Shown piece by piece: positions 45,821 through 53,868 of a DNA stretch of 64,000 bases. The position numbers and the translations under genes are program-made. Position 1 is the first letter of the stretch. The number at the start of each line of letters is the position of its first letter. The notes below the pieces were generated by a model. It saw only the letters and a list, made by a program, of their open reading frames with translations, was not told the DNA's origin and ran no database searches. This stretch comes from Massilia frigida (GTDB lineage: Bacteria; Pseudomonadota; Gammaproteobacteria; Burkholderiales; Burkholderiaceae_D), in contig NZ_WHJG01000003.1 of the NCBI RefSeq assembly GCF_011682175.1, positions 124,001 through 188,000 of the forward strand, given 5' to 3'.

Positions 45821-45849
45821 TTGCCCTTGCCGAAAGTTTTCGCTATAAT
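45821..45849 (+). promoter_or_regulatory. Sigma-70 promoter of rpsT
   Basis: TTGCCC (-35) and a perfect TATAAT (-10) are separated by 17 bases. The inferred start near 45856 leaves a leader of about 130 bases before rpsT. Confidence 0.8.
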
Positions 45850-45875
45850 CGAAGGCTGTACAGAATTCTGTTACG

Positions 45876-45958
45876 CAGACACTAATGTTTGGCAGGCACT
45901 GGTTTGACACACAAGGTGTAGAAAAAACACTGGTTTGACAGACGCTATTGTTTGCAAA
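45876..45958 (+). repeat. Direct repeats in the rpsT leader
   Basis: CACTGGTTTGACA occurs exactly twice (45897-45909 and 45928-45940). The text CAGAC-x2-TA-x2-GTTTG occurs in both CAGACACTAATGTTTG (from 45876) and CAGACGCTATTGTTTG (from about 45938). The two motifs alternate, as in an imperfectly duplicated leader segment between promoter and rpsT. Confidence 0.75.
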
Positions 45959-45987
45959 CGCAACTTGACCCCGATTTAGGAAATTCC

Positions 45988-46251
45988 ATGGCAAATACCG
46001 CACAAGCACGCAAGCGCGCTCGTCAAGCAGTTAAGCAAAACGCTCACAATTCGTCGCAGCGTTCGACCCTGCGTACCGCTATCAAAGCAGTGCGCAAGGC
46101 TATCCAGGCTGGCGACAAAGCGGCTGCAGCATCGATCTTCCAGGCATCCGTGTCGACCATCGACAGCATCGCCGACAAGAAAATCATCCACAAGAACAAA
46201 GCAGCGCGTCACAAGAGCCGTCTGGCTGCTGCTCTGAAAGCGCTGGCTTAA
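45988..46251 (+). CDS. rpsT: 30S ribosomal protein S20
   Basis: 87 residues from the ATG at 45988 ([39 protein letters not shown]), a near-textbook S20, very basic. It binds 16S rRNA early in small-subunit assembly. AGGAAA precedes the ATG. It is monocistronic, with its own promoter and a strong terminator. The codon use is more A/T-tolerant than that of neighbours, as expected of a highly expressed ribosomal gene. In E. coli S20 represses its own translation; the repeat-bearing leader here might have a similar role. Confidence 0.98.
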   Translation: MANTAQARKRARQAVKQNAHNSSQRSTLRTAIKAVRKAIQAGDKAAAASIFQASVSTIDSIADKKIIHKNKAARHKSRLAAALKALA

Positions 46252-46306
46252 TAGCCCGTGCCGCCGCGCGGACTTCGGTCTGCCGGCTGAGCTTGTGAGC
46301 ATGTCA

Positions 46307-46343
46307 AAAAAACCCGCCTGGCTTCGGCCACGGCGGGTTTTTC
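46307..46343 (+). terminator. Rho-independent terminator of rpsT
   Basis: AACCCGCC pairs with GGCGGGTT around an inner TGGC-TTCG-GCCA stem with a UUCG tetraloop, followed by a T tract. A short A run upstream would let it work weakly in the other direction. Confidence 0.92.
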
Positions 46344-46389
46344 TCGTGTGTTTCGGCCTGAAAGGCGCGTGTGCGCTTGCATGAAAACT

Positions 46390-46418
46390 GTCGCCCCCGC
46401 GCCTTGGCGCGGGGCGAC
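46390..46418. repeat. Strong inverted repeat between rpsT and rluE
   Basis: GTCGCCCCCGCGCC and GGCGCGGGGCGAC pair across a TT loop with one bulged C. No T tract follows on either strand. About 40 bases later the text CTCTGACCCCGGTT (GGGGTCAGAG on the minus strand) appears. Possibly a dispersed intergenic element or the end of the convergent rluE transcript. Confidence 0.6.
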
Positions 46419-46476
46419 GACTATGAGGTCAGTGGTCAACACGGTGCAGCTCACTCTGACCCCGGTTAGAAAATCT

Positions 46477-47040
46477 TCAGATTTTCTTCATGTCGCCGGC
46501 TGCCACTTCCACCCATTCCCCGGGCATCAAGGGGTGCGTCGCCAGCGAAAACGGCCCGATGCTGCTGCGTACCAGCCGCAGGGTCGGCAATCCCACCGCG
46601 GCCGTCATGCGCCGCACCTGGCGATTCTTCCCTTCCTGTAAAGTGATCGCGATCCAGCTGGTCGGCTTGTCGGCGCGCACCCGGATCGGGGGCGTGCGCG
46701 GCCACAGCCAGCCCGGTTCGGCAATCTGTACCGCGCGGCAGGGCTTGGTCACGAAGTCGCCCAGGTCGAGCGGCGCCTGCAACCGCGCCAGCGCGTCCGC
46801 ATCGAGGGCGCCGTCGACCTGCACCAGGTAGGTCTTGGCTTGCTTGTGATCGGGATGGGCGATGCTGTGCTGCAGGCGGCCATCGTCGGTGAGCAGCATC
46901 AGCCCCTCGCTGTCGGCGTCGAGCCGGCCGGCCGGGTAGATGTTGGGCGTGCGCAGGTAGTCGGCCAGCGATGCGCGTCCCGGCTGGGGCGAAAACTGGC
47001 ATAACACCTGGAACGGCTTGTTAAATAGAATGAGGGGCAT
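46477..47040 (-). CDS. rluE: 23S rRNA pseudouridine synthase, RluE type
   Basis: 187 residues from the ATG whose complement ends at 47040 (MPLILFNKPFQVLCQFSP); the frame is open 32 codons further upstream but that part does not look like the family. Catalytic Asp41 lies in AGRLDADSEGLMLLT. PAWLWPRTPPIR-like text (PGWLWPRTPPIRVRADKPTSWIAITLQEGKNRQVRRMTAAVG) is very close to E. coli RluE, which modifies U2457 of 23S rRNA. The stop lies in a small hairpin (GAAAATCT/AGATTTTC). It is divergent from icd. Confidence 0.92.
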   Translation of the reverse strand: MPLILFNKPFQVLCQFSPQPGRASLADYLRTPNIYPAGRLDADSEGLMLLTDDGRLQHSIAHPDHKQAKTYLVQVDGALDADALARLQAPLDLGDFVTKPCRAVQIAEPGWLWPRTPPIRVRADKPTSWIAITLQEGKNRQVRRMTAAVGLPTLRLVRSSIGPFSLATHPLMPGEWVEVAAGDMKKI

Positions 47041-47273
47041 AATTGCGTGGTTGGGAAGAAGTTGGGCCCGCCGTTCGGCTGGCGTGCCAATTGTTAGTGT
47101 CGCAAAATCGTAGCGCCTAGTAAAATACTGGTGCATAATGTGAAACGCGCGTCTTATGTCTTATAGAAGACTACAACTCTCGTCGTTTTTATAGTAACCA
47201 ATTCAGATTGCAGACCATGCCTGACAGACGCAACGATGTTGCTGCCTGCTATGCGTCCACTTCGGAGATCACG

Positions 47274-48527
47274 ATGTATCAACATATCAAAGTACCTGCT
47301 GACGGCCAAAAAATCTCGGTCAATGCCGATTTTTCGCTGAATGTACCAGATAATCCAGTCATTCCCTACATCGAAGGCGATGGCACCGGCGTCGATATCA
47401 GCCCGGTCATGATCAAGGTCATCGACGCAGCCGTGGCCAAGGCCTACGGCGGCAAGCGCAAGATCAGCTGGATGGAAATCTATGCCGGCGAGAAATCGAC
47501 CACCGTGTACGGCCCGGACGTGTGGCTGCCGGAAGAAACCCTGGAAGTGCTGAAGGACTACGTTGTGTCGATCAAGGGTCCGTTGACGACTCCGGTCGGC
47601 GGCGGCATCCGTTCGCTCAACGTCGCCCTGCGCCAGCAGCTCGACCTGTATGTCTGCCTGCGTCCAGTGCGCTACTTCACCGGCGTGCCTTCGCCAGTGC
47701 GTGAGCCAGAGAAGACCGACATGGTCATCTTCCGCGAGAACTCGGAAGACATCTACGCCGGTATCGAATACCAGCAAGGTTCCGAAGGCGCCAAGAAACT
47801 GATGGATTTCCTGATCAAGGAAATGGGCGTCACCAAGATCCGCTTCCCTGAGACGTCCGGCCTGGGCATCAAGCCAGTGTCGATCGAAGGCACCGAGCGC
47901 CTGGTGCGCAAGGCGATCCAGTACGCGGTCGACAATGACAAGCCTTCCGTGACGATCGTTCACAAAGGTAACATCATGAAGTACACCGAAGGCGGCTTCC
48001 GCGACTGGGCGTACGCACTGGCACAGAAAGAGTTCGGCGCTGAGCTGATCGATGGCGGCCCATGGTGCAAGTTCAAGAATCCGAAGACCGGCCGCGACAT
48101 CATCGTCAAGGATTCGATCGCCGATGCATTCCTGCAGCAGATCCTGTTGCGTCCGGCAGAGTACAGCGTCATCGCGACCCTGAACCTGAACGGCGACTAC
48201 ATTTCCGACGCGCTGGCCGCACAAGTGGGCGGTATCGGTATCGCTCCGGGCGCCAACCTGTCCGATTCGGTGGCCATGTTCGAAGCGACCCACGGCACCG
48301 CGCCCAAGTACGCAGGCAAGGACTACGTGAACCCGGGTTCGCTGATCCTGTCGGCTGAAATGATGCTGCGCCACATGGGCTGGCTGGAAGCGGCTGACCT
48401 GATCATCTCGTCGATGCAGAAATCGATCGCCTCGAAAAAAGTCACCTACGACTTCGCGCGCCTGATGGAAGGCGCGACCCAAGTGTCGTGCTCCGGTTTC
48501 GGCGATGTGATGATCGAGCAGATGTAA
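47274..48527 (+). CDS. icd: NADP-dependent isocitrate dehydrogenase
   Basis: 417 residues from the ATG at 47274 ([22 protein letters not shown]), with CGGAG upstream. [13 protein letters not shown] contains the serine phosphorylated by AceK in E. coli. [53 protein letters not shown] and the NADP-site text [17 protein letters not shown] are all present. It makes 2-oxoglutarate in the TCA cycle. It is monocistronic and followed by a terminator. Size and motifs match the E. coli-type homodimer (416). Confidence 0.97.
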   Translation: MYQHIKVPADGQKISVNADFSLNVPDNPVIPYIEGDGTGVDISPVMIKVIDAAVAKAYGGKRKISWMEIYAGEKSTTVYGPDVWLPEETLEVLKDYVVSIKGPLTTPVGGGIRSLNVALRQQLDLYVCLRPVRYFTGVPSPVREPEKTDMVIFRENSEDIYAGIEYQQGSEGAKKLMDFLIKEMGVTKIRFPETSGLGIKPVSIEGTERLVRKAIQYAVDNDKPSVTIVHKGNIMKYTEGGFRDWAYALAQKEFGAELIDGGPWCKFKNPKTGRDIIVKDSIADAFLQQILLRPAEYSVIATLNLNGDYISDALAAQVGGIGIAPGANLSDSVAMFEATHGTAPKYAGKDYVNPGSLILSAEMMLRHMGWLEAADLIISSMQKSIASKKVTYDFARLMEGATQVSCSGFGDVMIEQM

Positions 48528-48556
48528 GATTGCCGCTGCGCTCAGGCGCGGCGCGA

Positions 48557-48590
48557 TGGCCCCGTTCTCGCAAGAGGGCGGGGCTTTTTT
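48557..48590 (+). terminator. Rho-independent terminator of icd
   Basis: GCCCCG pairs with CGGGGC across a partly paired TTCTCGCAAGAGGG loop region, followed by six Ts. It lies about 30 bases after the icd stop. Confidence 0.9.
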
Positions 48591-48654
48591 AATGTCTGGC
48601 GCGCTTGCATGGGCATTGCATGGTGCGCCGTGCCCAACGTACCGGGCCCGGTCG

Positions 48655-49380
48655 CTACGGTGGGTCCCGGTGCACGTCGCGGTAAGCCAGCATGTCGAGC
48701 AGGCGTTCCTCTTTTTCCGCATCAAAACCGCAGCTCGCCTCGAAGCGCGCCGGGTTCTCGTAGGTTCCAAACAGCATGTCCCACCACACGATATCGCCGT
48801 AGTTGTTCTTGTGCCGTCCGTACTGATGGTGAATGCGGTGCATTTCCGGGCGCTGGAAGACGTAGCCGATCCAGCGCGGCGTGCGCACGCTGGTGTGATA
48901 AAAGAACTCCCCCAGCGCCGTGCACAGCGTGTAATACGCGCCCGCTTCCGGCGATAGCCCCAGCGTGGTGTACACCAGCAGGCTGCCGATGATCGAGTTG
49001 ACCAGCATCTCGCCGGGATGCTTGTAGAACGAGGTGATCACTTCGATGCGGCGCGGGCTGTGGTGAATCTGGTGAAAATGCAGCCACAGCCAGTCGACTT
49101 CATGGCGCCACCGGTGCCACCAGTAGAACACGAAGGTGGCGATGAAGTAGGCCAGCAGAGCGCCCGCGACCGGGTCCAGGTAGTGCGACAGATGGAATAG
49201 CGAGACGGACGATAGCCAGCGCTCCCAGCTGAATCCGGCCAGCACGACGATGCCCAGCTGGGCGGCGTTGATCAGGAGTACGCGCAGGGGCCAGCTGCGA
49301 ATCTTGGGCAATGTCCAGCCCGGTATGACGCGTTCGAGCACAAAGCAGGCCGCGAAGACGGCGAAGATGGTGGGTAGCAC
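48655..49380 (-). CDS. Sterol desaturase/fatty-acid hydroxylase family protein
   Basis: 241 residues from a GTG (complement ends at 49380), with AAGGAG seven bases upstream; the frame runs further but that part is not protein-like. Membrane segments lie near the N-terminus (LPTIFAVFAACFVLE; LLINAAQLGIVVLAGF). The di-iron histidine motifs are HRWRHE, HFHQIHHS and HRIHHQYGRHKNNYG. The family hydroxylates or desaturates lipids at the membrane. The substrate is not evident; hopanoid or fatty acid are options. It stands alone, divergent from the subtilase gene. Confidence 0.88.
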   Translation of the reverse strand: MLPTIFAVFAACFVLERVIPGWTLPKIRSWPLRVLLINAAQLGIVVLAGFSWERWLSSVSLFHLSHYLDPVAGALLAYFIATFVFYWWHRWRHEVDWLWLHFHQIHHSPRRIEVITSFYKHPGEMLVNSIIGSLLVYTTLGLSPEAGAYYTLCTALGEFFYHTSVRTPRWIGYVFQRPEMHRIHHQYGRHKNNYGDIVWWDMLFGTYENPARFEASCGFDAEKEERLLDMLAYRDVHRDPP

Positions 49381-49648
49381 GGTAACGCTCCTTGGCGGTG
49401 TCGGAAAATCAGTCTGGCACGCCCGCGCAAGGAGTAAAGGTGGCGCTGGCCGGGTGGCGCCCCGCAGTACCTTTGGTAGCGGCTGGCGGTGCCGCGGGGC
49501 AGGACTTGCCCGCGCGTTGATAATATATTTCCTAAAATGTAAGAATGCTTTAATGGCAATCGGTTTATACTTTCCTTGTTGTTGATATTTAAACAACTCA
49601 ACCTGCATATTCACCTGATGGAATCTGCTGACCACTACAAGGAAAAAA

Positions 49649-51715
49649 ATGACAAAAATGATGAGCAAACGTGTGTGTGCAATGGTCGTGAGCGGTGTGC
49701 TCGGCGCGGCTGCGCTACCGGGCCTCGCCGGCGCCCAGAATGGCGGCGCTGCGCCAGGCACGCCGGCAAGCAACATGGCGGCGCTGCAGAAAGCGGAAGC
49801 GGCCCTGCAGGCGCCGATCCGCAATGAAGCCGGCACCATCCATTACATCGTGCTGTTCGCCGACACGGCCGCGCAGAGCTATTCCGCCAAGGCGGTCAGC
49901 GATCCGCGCTTTGGCGCCGAGCACGATGGCAAGGTGATGCGCCTGCTGCACGAGGTCGAAGCGGCGCACCGGGTCGCCGCCACCCATGCCTACAGCCACA
50001 CCCTGCAAGGCTTCGCCGCCTATCTGACCGAGCAGCAAGTAGCGGCGCTGCGGCGCGATCCGCGCATCAAGGCGGTGGCGCCCAACATGAAGGCCGATGC
50101 CAGCGCGAGCGCCGTGTGGCAGGACGTGCAGGTCGGCGCCAGCACCTTGCCGTGGGGCGTGCAAGCCGTTGGCGGCAGCGCGAACAGCAACGGCGCCACC
50201 AGCGTGTATGTGATCGACAGCGGCATCGGCAACCACGTGGACGTGCCGGTCAGCGCGCGCTGGAATGCGCCTGGTGCATGCTCGATCGGCAAGTATCCGC
50301 ATGCAACCTTCGTCGCCGGCATCATCGCGGCCAGGAACGATCAGCTTGGCGTGACCGGGGTCAATGCCGGCGCCAAGCTGGTCTCGCTCGCTTACGGTGA
50401 CCCGACATGCGCGGTGGGCAGCGGCAGCCTGGCCAATGTGATCGCCGCCCTGGACGAAGCCAAGCGCCGCATCCAGGCCGAGGGCCGCATGGGCGTGGTC
50501 AATCTGTCGAGTAACTCGCAGCTGGTTAATCTTCCGCCCGCGCGCGCGCCTATTGCCGCCGCGTTCCTGGCCAGCGTGCGCTCCCTGATCGCACCAAACA
50601 GCGCCACCGGCTATCGCGGCGCGGTGTTCGTGCAGTCGGCCGGCAACAACTACCGCGACGCCTGCGCTTACAGCTTCAACGACCGTCTGCCGTCCGACGG
50701 CGCGCTGGTGGTCGGCGCGATCGATAGCAATGGCCAGCCGGCCCAGCCCTTGAATGGCAGCGGCGCCTTCCTGCCGCTCGATCCCAAGGGGCAGGTCGAG
50801 ATGGGTTCGAATTTCGGCAATTGCGTCGATGCCTGGGCCCCTGGCAAGTCGGTCAGGTCGACCTGGATGAACAGCTACGCTTCCACCTATGTGGTCAGTT
50901 CCGGCACCTCGTGGGCGGCGCCCCACGTCAGCGCGCTGGCGGCGCGCCTGATGGAAACCACGCCTACCCTGCGCACCCCGGGCGAGGTGGAAAACGCGAT
51001 TCGCGCGCGCCTGGCCAGCGGCGGTGCGCTGACCCAGGGCACGCCGCTGCGGGTGGCGAGCATCTCCGGCGCCGCCTACAAGGCCAAGCCGACGGTTGAA
51101 TTCAAGATCGGCGGCCAGGCCTCGTCGCCCAATCCACCCATGCTCGGCGTGGCGCCCAACCCGGTGCTCAGCGCCACCAGCGCCTTCGAGCTGCGCTACG
51201 ATGCGGTCGGTGCCCAAAGCTGCGACCTGCGCGCTTACGTCGACAACAATCTGGTCGAGCAGAAGCTGGCTGGCCCGACCACCTTCAACTGGGGCAGCGT
51301 GACGCGCGGTCCTGGCCTGCACCGCTGGGATCTGGAATGCCGTGGCGCCAACGGCGAGACCAATAGCGCCAGCGCCTCGGCCCGCGTGCCACGCGGATTG
51401 GAGCCGGTCATCACCTTCAGCGTGGATGGCGTGGCCATGCCTCCCGAAGGCAGTCTGATCATGCCGGCCAATGTCCCCGTCACCGTGTCGTACCAGGCCA
51501 CGAATGCGACCTCGTGCACGGTCGAGGCTACGCGCCGGCTGCCGGTGGAGTTCTGGGAAACGTGGTACGCGAACAAGAACGCGCCCACCTCCCTGCGCTG
51601 GGCGCCGCTGAAACCGGTGAGCGGCGCCCAGTACAACTGGACTGCCGTTTGCGTTAATCGCAATGCGCCTGGCGCACCCGAGTCGCGCGCGTTCCAGTTC
51701 CTCTACGGCGAATAA
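49649..51715 (+). CDS. Secreted S8 subtilisin-like protease
   Basis: 688 residues. A signal peptide (VVSGVLGAAALPGLAGA) is followed by an I9-type propeptide (IHYIVLFADTAAQSYSAKAV...YSHTLQGFAAYLTEQQVAALRRDPRIKAVAPN). The catalytic domain has Asp190 (YVIDSGIG), His218 in PHATFVAGIIA, where the usual HGTHVAG is altered to HATFVAG, Asn in QSAGNNYRDAC and Ser421 (SSGTSWAAPHVSALAARL). About 210 C-terminal residues form Ig-like beta domains with paired cysteines, and there is no PEP-CTERM tail. AAGGAAA sits before the ATG. It should be exported and self-activated. Upstream 268 bases hold no recognised gene. Confidence 0.92.
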   Translation: MTKMMSKRVCAMVVSGVLGAAALPGLAGAQNGGAAPGTPASNMAALQKAEAALQAPIRNEAGTIHYIVLFADTAAQSYSAKAVSDPRFGAEHDGKVMRLLHEVEAAHRVAATHAYSHTLQGFAAYLTEQQVAALRRDPRIKAVAPNMKADASASAVWQDVQVGASTLPWGVQAVGGSANSNGATSVYVIDSGIGNHVDVPVSARWNAPGACSIGKYPHATFVAGIIAARNDQLGVTGVNAGAKLVSLAYGDPTCAVGSGSLANVIAALDEAKRRIQAEGRMGVVNLSSNSQLVNLPPARAPIAAAFLASVRSLIAPNSATGYRGAVFVQSAGNNYRDACAYSFNDRLPSDGALVVGAIDSNGQPAQPLNGSGAFLPLDPKGQVEMGSNFGNCVDAWAPGKSVRSTWMNSYASTYVVSSGTSWAAPHVSALAARLMETTPTLRTPGEVENAIRARLASGGALTQGTPLRVASISGAAYKAKPTVEFKIGGQASSPNPPMLGVAPNPVLSATSAFELRYDAVGAQSCDLRAYVDNNLVEQKLAGPTTFNWGSVTRGPGLHRWDLECRGANGETNSASASARVPRGLEPVITFSVDGVAMPPEGSLIMPANVPVTVSYQATNATSCTVEATRRLPVEFWETWYANKNAPTSLRWAPLKPVSGAQYNWTAVCVNRNAPGAPESRAFQFLYGE

Positions 51716-51726
51716 GGAGTAGAGGG

Positions 51727-51755
51727 GGCGCGCCGCTTGCGGGTGGCGGCGCGCC
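51727..51755. terminator. GC-rich hairpin after the protease gene
   Basis: GGCGCGCCGC pairs exactly with GCGGCGCGCC across a nine-base loop. There is no T tract, so termination would be weak. Confidence 0.4.
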
Positions 51756-51848
51756 TCTGGCTACGGGCGCTGCCGGGCAACGGTGGCGCATGGCGGCGCG
51801 CAACGGTTTATGATCTTGAACTGGATCCTATTTTCGGAGAATGCCGCC

Positions 51849-52487
51849 ATGTTGACGATCAGTGCTTTTCAATACGTTCCGCCCTTTGCCCAGGGCGTGG
51901 TGCGCGATTTGCGCGTGCGCTGGGCGCTGGAAGAGGCCGGCCTGCTGTATGAAACCCGCCTGATCGGTCCAGCGGACCAGCAATCGCCCGACTACCTCGC
52001 GCTGCAGCCCTTCGGGCAGGTGCCGATGATGCAGGATGGCGAACTGACGCTGTTCGAGTCGGGCGCCATCGTGCTGCACATCGCGCAGCGCAGCGGCGCC
52101 CTGTTTCCCAGGGAGGAAGCGGGCAGGGCGCGCGCGGCCACCTGGATGTTCGCGGCGCTCAATACCGTCGAGGTGCCGATCCAGCAACTGGCCGCGATCG
52201 ACCTGTTCTTCGCCGATGAAGAGTGGGCCAGGCTGCGCCGCGCGGGCGCGGTGGAGGAGGTCCACCTGCGTCTGAAGCAGCTGGCCGTGTGGCTGGGCGA
52301 GCGCGAGTACCTGGACGGCGCGTTTAGCGCGGGCGACCTGATGATGACCACGGTGCTGCGCATCCTGCGCCACACCACGATGGTCGATGACTATCCCACG
52401 CTCAAGGCCTACCAGCTGCGCTGCGAGGCGCGTCCGGCCTTCCAGAAAGCCTTGCGCGACCAGATGGCGGCGTTTGACAAAACCTGA
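51849..52487 (+). CDS. Glutathione S-transferase family protein
   Basis: 212 residues from the ATG at 51849 (MLTISAFQYVPPFAQGVVRDLRVRWALEEAGL), with GGAGA upstream; an in-frame ATG 66 bases earlier is less likely. The N-terminal thioredoxin-like domain has ALQPFGQVPMMQDGELTLFESGAIVLHIAQRSG, the GSH-binding cis-Pro and ES motifs. The C-terminal helical domain includes YLDGAFSAGDLMMTTVLRI. It is cytoplasmic and probably detoxifying; substrate unknown. It is convergent with the acetyltransferase, with the two stops directly adjacent. Confidence 0.9.
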   Translation: MLTISAFQYVPPFAQGVVRDLRVRWALEEAGLLYETRLIGPADQQSPDYLALQPFGQVPMMQDGELTLFESGAIVLHIAQRSGALFPREEAGRARAATWMFAALNTVEVPIQQLAAIDLFFADEEWARLRRAGAVEEVHLRLKQLAVWLGEREYLDGAFSAGDLMMTTVLRILRHTTMVDDYPTLKAYQLRCEARPAFQKALRDQMAAFDKT

Positions 52488-52979
52488 TCAGGCAGGTTTG
52501 CCGAGCACCCACTGCACCAGTCGGTCGCCGTCGGCATCGGTCAGCGTGGCGCCAGCGGCGAAGCCGAGCCGGGCGGCAATGCGCGCCGACGCCGTATTGT
52601 CCTGATCGATCTGCGCCAGCACCCGTTCCACCGCCGCGTCGGCAAAGGCGATGCGCGCCAGTTCGCGCACGGCGGCCGTGGCGATGCCCTGGCCGCGGCA
52701 CGCGGGCGCGACGCCATAGCCGATCTCGACCTGGCCGTCGACGGGAATATCCTTGAATCTGCAGGCACCGACCACCATGTGGTCGCTGGCACGCAGCATG
52801 AGGAAGCTGGCGCACCAGGCGGCGCTTTTGCCCGCTTCCAGCAGGCCGAGCGCGCGCTGCGCGACAAAGGCGGGCGGCAGGGCGCCGGCGGCGGCGCGGC
52901 CCGCCATCTGGTCGGGAATGCGCGATGCGGCAAGCGTGCGCAGGTCGGCAACGCCGAGAAGCTGTAAGATGATCGTCAT
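52488..52979 (-). CDS. GNAT family N-acetyltransferase
   Basis: 163 residues. A GNAT core is visible: VVGACRFKDIPVDGQVEIGYGVAPACRGQGIATAAVRELARIAFADAAVERVLAQIDQDNTASARIAARLGF, with R/QGxGxA as the acetyl-CoA loop. The overall look is that of RimJ/RimL-like acetyltransferases. The substrate cannot be named. The stop codon abuts the stop of the GST gene, and the 5' end lies next to the cspA terminator. Confidence 0.87.
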   Translation of the reverse strand: MTIILQLLGVADLRTLAASRIPDQMAGRAAAGALPPAFVAQRALGLLEAGKSAAWCASFLMLRASDHMVVGACRFKDIPVDGQVEIGYGVAPACRGQGIATAAVRELARIAFADAAVERVLAQIDQDNTASARIAARLGFAAGATLTDADGDRLVQWVLGKPA

Positions 52980-52996
52980 GGATGGGATGCGGGGAT

Positions 52997-53027
52997 AAAA
53001 AAACCCCGCTCGGAAGCGGGGTTTTTT
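52997..53027 (-). terminator. Rho-independent terminator of cspA
   Basis: AACCCCGCT and AGCGGGGTT form a perfect nine-base stem with a CGGA loop. It is flanked by seven As and six Ts, so it can act in both directions; on the minus strand it ends the cold-shock transcript. Confidence 0.93.
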
Positions 53028-53041
53028 ACATCGGGGTTTGC

Positions 53042-53245
53042 TTATGCAGCCTGGATGTTGGAAGCTTGCTTGCCTTTAGGGCCTTGCGTGACTTCGAATT
53101 GAACTTTTTGACCTTCTTTGAGGGTCTTGAAACCGTTCATGTTGATTGCGGAGAAGTGCGCGAACAAATCTTCGCCGCCGTCATCTGGAGTGATGAAGCC
53201 AAAACCTTTGGAATCATTGAACCACTTAACTGTACCTGTTGCCAT
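53042..53245 (-). CDS. cspA: Cold-shock protein, CspA family
   Basis: 67 residues from the ATG whose complement ends at 53245 ([34 protein letters not shown]). RNP1 (KGFGFI) and RNP2 (DLFAHFS) are intact, and the length is that of CspA proteins. It binds single-stranded RNA/DNA and melts mRNA structure. The frame is open upstream, but the extension lacks family features. A leader of about 110 bases is inferred from the promoter upstream, a feature typical of cold-shock genes. It ends in a strong terminator. Confidence 0.96.
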   Translation of the reverse strand: MATGTVKWFNDSKGFGFITPDDGGEDLFAHFSAINMNGFKTLKEGQKVQFEVTQGPKGKQASNIQAA

Positions 53246-53565
53246 AAAAGAACTTTCAAAATTATAACCAATCACACGAGCCATAAAAGCAAGAAGCTTC
53301 TGCCCCCTCCTCAGCCTGCTCACTTCTTATCAACAAGTACATAAGTACAAGTCGATAACCGCATTGTTGGTTGAAAAAATATCCAAGTCAAGCGCTTTTG
53401 CGTCGGAATTGCCAAATTCTTCACACTCTGCGAAAAAGCAACTCTTGATTTACCGAATCGGGTCGCCATCTGCGCATAGATCGGAAAACGCGTAAGATGG
53501 AAAACAAATGTAAATGCCCTGATATTTACCCATAGCATCATCGTTGAAAGCATTAGAATAAGCGT
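53246..53565. other. Divergent intergenic region cspA/clpS
   Basis: About 320 A/T-rich bases between two divergent genes. It holds the cspA leader and candidate promoter. I see no confident promoter for clpS and no small gene. Confidence 0.6.
53363..53391 (-). promoter_or_regulatory. Candidate sigma-70 promoter of cspA
   Basis: On the minus strand, TTGACT (complement at 53386-53391) and AACAAT (53363-53368) are 17 bases apart. The start near 53355 would give an mRNA leader of about 110 bases. Confidence 0.55.
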
Positions 53566-53868
53566 ATGGCCACTAAGCAAGATACCGAACAACTGCTGGA
53601 GCGGCAGACGGTCAAGCCGCCGCCGCTGTACCAGGTAGCCCTACTGAACGATGACTACACGCCCATGGAGTTTGTGGTCGCCGTCATCCAGGAATACTTC
53701 AACAAAGACCGAGAGACGGCCACGCAGATCATGCTGTCCGTCCATCGTCATGGCAAGGGAGTGTGTGGCGTGTTTTCCAAAGATATAGCCTGTACCAAAG
53801 TGGAGTTTGTATTAACGCATGCGCGCAAGGCGGGGCACCCCCTGCAGTGCGTGATGGAGGAAGTATGA
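53566..53868 (+). CDS. clpS: ATP-dependent Clp protease adaptor ClpS
   Basis: 100 residues. The unstructured N-terminal tail is followed by [65 protein letters not shown], the ClpS fold with its N-end-rule pocket ([10 protein letters not shown]). It delivers N-degron substrates to ClpA. The stop overlaps the clpA start (ATGA), the usual clpS-clpA operon. Confidence 0.97.
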   Translation: MATKQDTEQLLERQTVKPPPLYQVALLNDDYTPMEFVVAVIQEYFNKDRETATQIMLSVHRHGKGVCGVFSKDIACTKVEFVLTHARKAGHPLQCVMEEV

